The notes under the pieces are model-generated. The model made no database searches. It was not told the DNA's origin and saw only the letters and a program-made list of their open reading frames with translations. A stretch of DNA of 40,624 bases from contig NZ_WMBT01000014.1 in the NCBI RefSeq assembly GCF_009708075.1, positions 1 to 40,624 of the forward strand, given 5' to 3'. Positions 38,861 to 40,624 of this stretch are shown piece after piece (the first letter of the stretch is position 1; each line of letters begins with the position of its first letter). Made by a program: the position numbers and the translations under genes. The DNA comes from Paracoccus lichenicola (lineage in GTDB: Bacteria; Pseudomonadota; Alphaproteobacteria; Rhodobacterales; Rhodobacteraceae).

Positions 38861-38885
38861 TCCGCCGTTCGGAAAGCCTGTTGCG

Positions 38886-39596
38886 ATGCTGCTGAACTTC
38901 CGCGAGGTTTCGGGCCTGCAGGGCCACGAAGGACGCATGATCCGGCCGGGGATGATCTTTCGCGGCGGCGCCGTCACCGACCCTGCCGCGGCCGCGCGCC
39001 TTGGGGATCACCGCGTGACCACGGTCTATGACCTGCGCAACCGGCGCGAGGAGGCCAGCCACCCCTCGGCGCTGCGCGGCCTGGGGATGCGCCTGCCGCT
39101 GCGCCATCACCGGATCGACCTTGCCGCGTCGGTCAATCTGGTGCGCGCCGGAACCGCCGACGCCGAAAGCAACCGCGCCGCGATGCTGGGGATCTATGGC
39201 GAATTCCACCGCGTGTTCCGGCCGACCTTCAAGGCCGTCCTTGCCGATCTGGCGACGGGCGAGGGACCGGTCTATATCCATTGCGCGGTAGGCAAGGACC
39301 GCACGGGGGCCATGACGGCGCTGCTGCTGCTGGCCCTGGGGGTCGGACGCGAGGAGATCAACCGGGACTATCTGCTCAGCAACCGCGCCTGCCAGGAGAT
39401 CGCGGCCAGCATCCGGCTCCGCCACCCGAACCGGTTGTCCCCGGACGATCCCGCCCTGCGCCCGATCCTGCAGGTCGAGACGGCCTATCTGGACGCGTTC
39501 CTGGAGGGCGTGGGTCCGGCCGAACCCTATCTGCGCCGGAAGATCGGGCTTGACGGGGCGGCGCTTGCCGCGTTGCGCCGGCGCTTTCTGGAATGA
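38886..39596 (+). CDS. Tyrosine phosphatase-like protein (CX5R, lipid/atypical PTP family)
   Basis: A 236-aa atypical tyrosine/lipid phosphatase. The catalytic loop IHCAVGKDRTG has Cys133 and Arg139; NFREVSGLQG near the N-terminus corresponds to the NFRDxGG motif of bacterial PTPs and TTVYDLRNRRE to the RSxxE-like segment. These enzymes form a phosphocysteine intermediate and remove phosphate from proteins, phosphoinositides or small molecules. No signal peptide is visible, so it is probably cytoplasmic. It is divergent from the LIV operon and convergent with ETF-QO. Its link to the catabolic genes is unclear. Confidence 0.83.
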   Translation: MLLNFREVSGLQGHEGRMIRPGMIFRGGAVTDPAAAARLGDHRVTTVYDLRNRREEASHPSALRGLGMRLPLRHHRIDLAASVNLVRAGTADAESNRAAMLGIYGEFHRVFRPTFKAVLADLATGEGPVYIHCAVGKDRTGAMTALLLLALGVGREEINRDYLLSNRACQEIAASIRLRHPNRLSPDDPALRPILQVETAYLDAFLEGVGPAEPYLRRKIGLDGAALAALRRRFLE

Positions 39597-39717
39597 CGGC
39601 TGATCGCCCTGGGGAACCGCCCGGGCGGCACGTTCAGCTGTCTTGCGGCATGGCCGGGTCCCGATCGGTTCTCGCGGCCTTCCGTCCTCGTCGCAACGCC
39701 GCCCCCTTTCCTTTTCA

Positions 39718-40624
<907 letters not shown>

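Overview
The window is GC-rich DNA (roughly two thirds G+C), densely packed with genes on both strands and short AT-rich promoter islands between them. Protein similarities (EtfA, ETF-quinone oxidoreductase, BadI/BadH, LIV-type ABC transporters, TRAP binding proteins) and strong GGAGG-type ribosome sites suggest an alphaproteobacterium, most likely Rhodobacterales (Paracoccus or a relative). This is an inference; no rRNA or housekeeping marker is present.

The island is bounded by electron-transfer genes: the last codons of etfA lie at the left edge and the 3' part of ETF-ubiquinone oxidoreductase at the right edge. These carry electrons from acyl-CoA dehydrogenases to quinone. Almost everything between them is CoA-thioester catabolism or uptake: three acyl-CoA ligases, two acyl-CoA dehydrogenases, two crotonases, a MaoC hydratase, an alpha-methylacyl-CoA racemase, seven intact SDRs, a PaaI-type thioesterase, a BKACE beta-keto acid cleavage enzyme, an acetyl-CoA hydrolase/transferase, two LIV-type ABC transporters and two TRAP-type binding proteins. 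No transcription factor is encoded.

Layout: (1) 0.2-3.5 kb, + strand: BadI-like ring hydrolase, CoA transferase, LCAD-like dehydrogenase. (2) 3.5-5.5 kb, - strand: PECR-like SDR and TRAP binding protein. (3) 5.7-7.0 kb: MFS transporter. (4) 7.1-10.0 kb, - strand: racemase, MaoC hydratase, SDR. (5) 10.2-12.9 kb, + strand: acyl-CoA ligase and a second TRAP binding protein. (6) 13.1-17.7 kb, + strand: complete LIV-type ABC operon. (7) 17.9-19.3 kb, + strand: EamA transporter and VOC protein. (8) 19.5-28.1 kb, - strand: MBL hydrolase, SDR, AliA-like ligase, dehydrogenase, aminoglycoside-phosphotransferase-like kinase, nitroreductase and two SDRs. (9) 28.3-30.1 kb, + strand: crotonase and MDR reductase. 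(10) 30.2-31.4 kb, - strand: BadH-like dehydrogenase and thioesterase. (11) 31.6-33.5 kb, + strand: BKACE and DECR-like SDR. (12) 33.5-38.5 kb, - strand: second LIV permease/ATPase set and a ligase. (13) a tyrosine phosphatase-like gene and ETF-QO.

Functional reading (inference): an AliA-like ligase, acyl-CoA dehydrogenases, a BadH-like 2-hydroxycyclohexanecarboxyl-CoA dehydrogenase and a BadI-like 2-ketocyclohexanecarboxyl-CoA hydrolase are the core of alicyclic-acid ring opening to a pimeloyl-CoA-type product. The racemase, MaoC hydratase, DECR/PECR-like reductases and BKACE would suit a branched or substituted ring acid, for example terpenoid or naphthenic.

The most unusual structural result is a duplicated VOC-SDR gene pair with reciprocal decay. 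At 7.0-7.9 kb the SDR survives and the VOC gene is a 60-bp scar. At 18.9-19.4 kb the VOC gene survives and only the last 72 bp of the SDR remain. A TATGCTT-centred motif also recurs in several promoter islands, including those of the BadI-, BadH- and AliA-like genes, and may mark a shared regulon.
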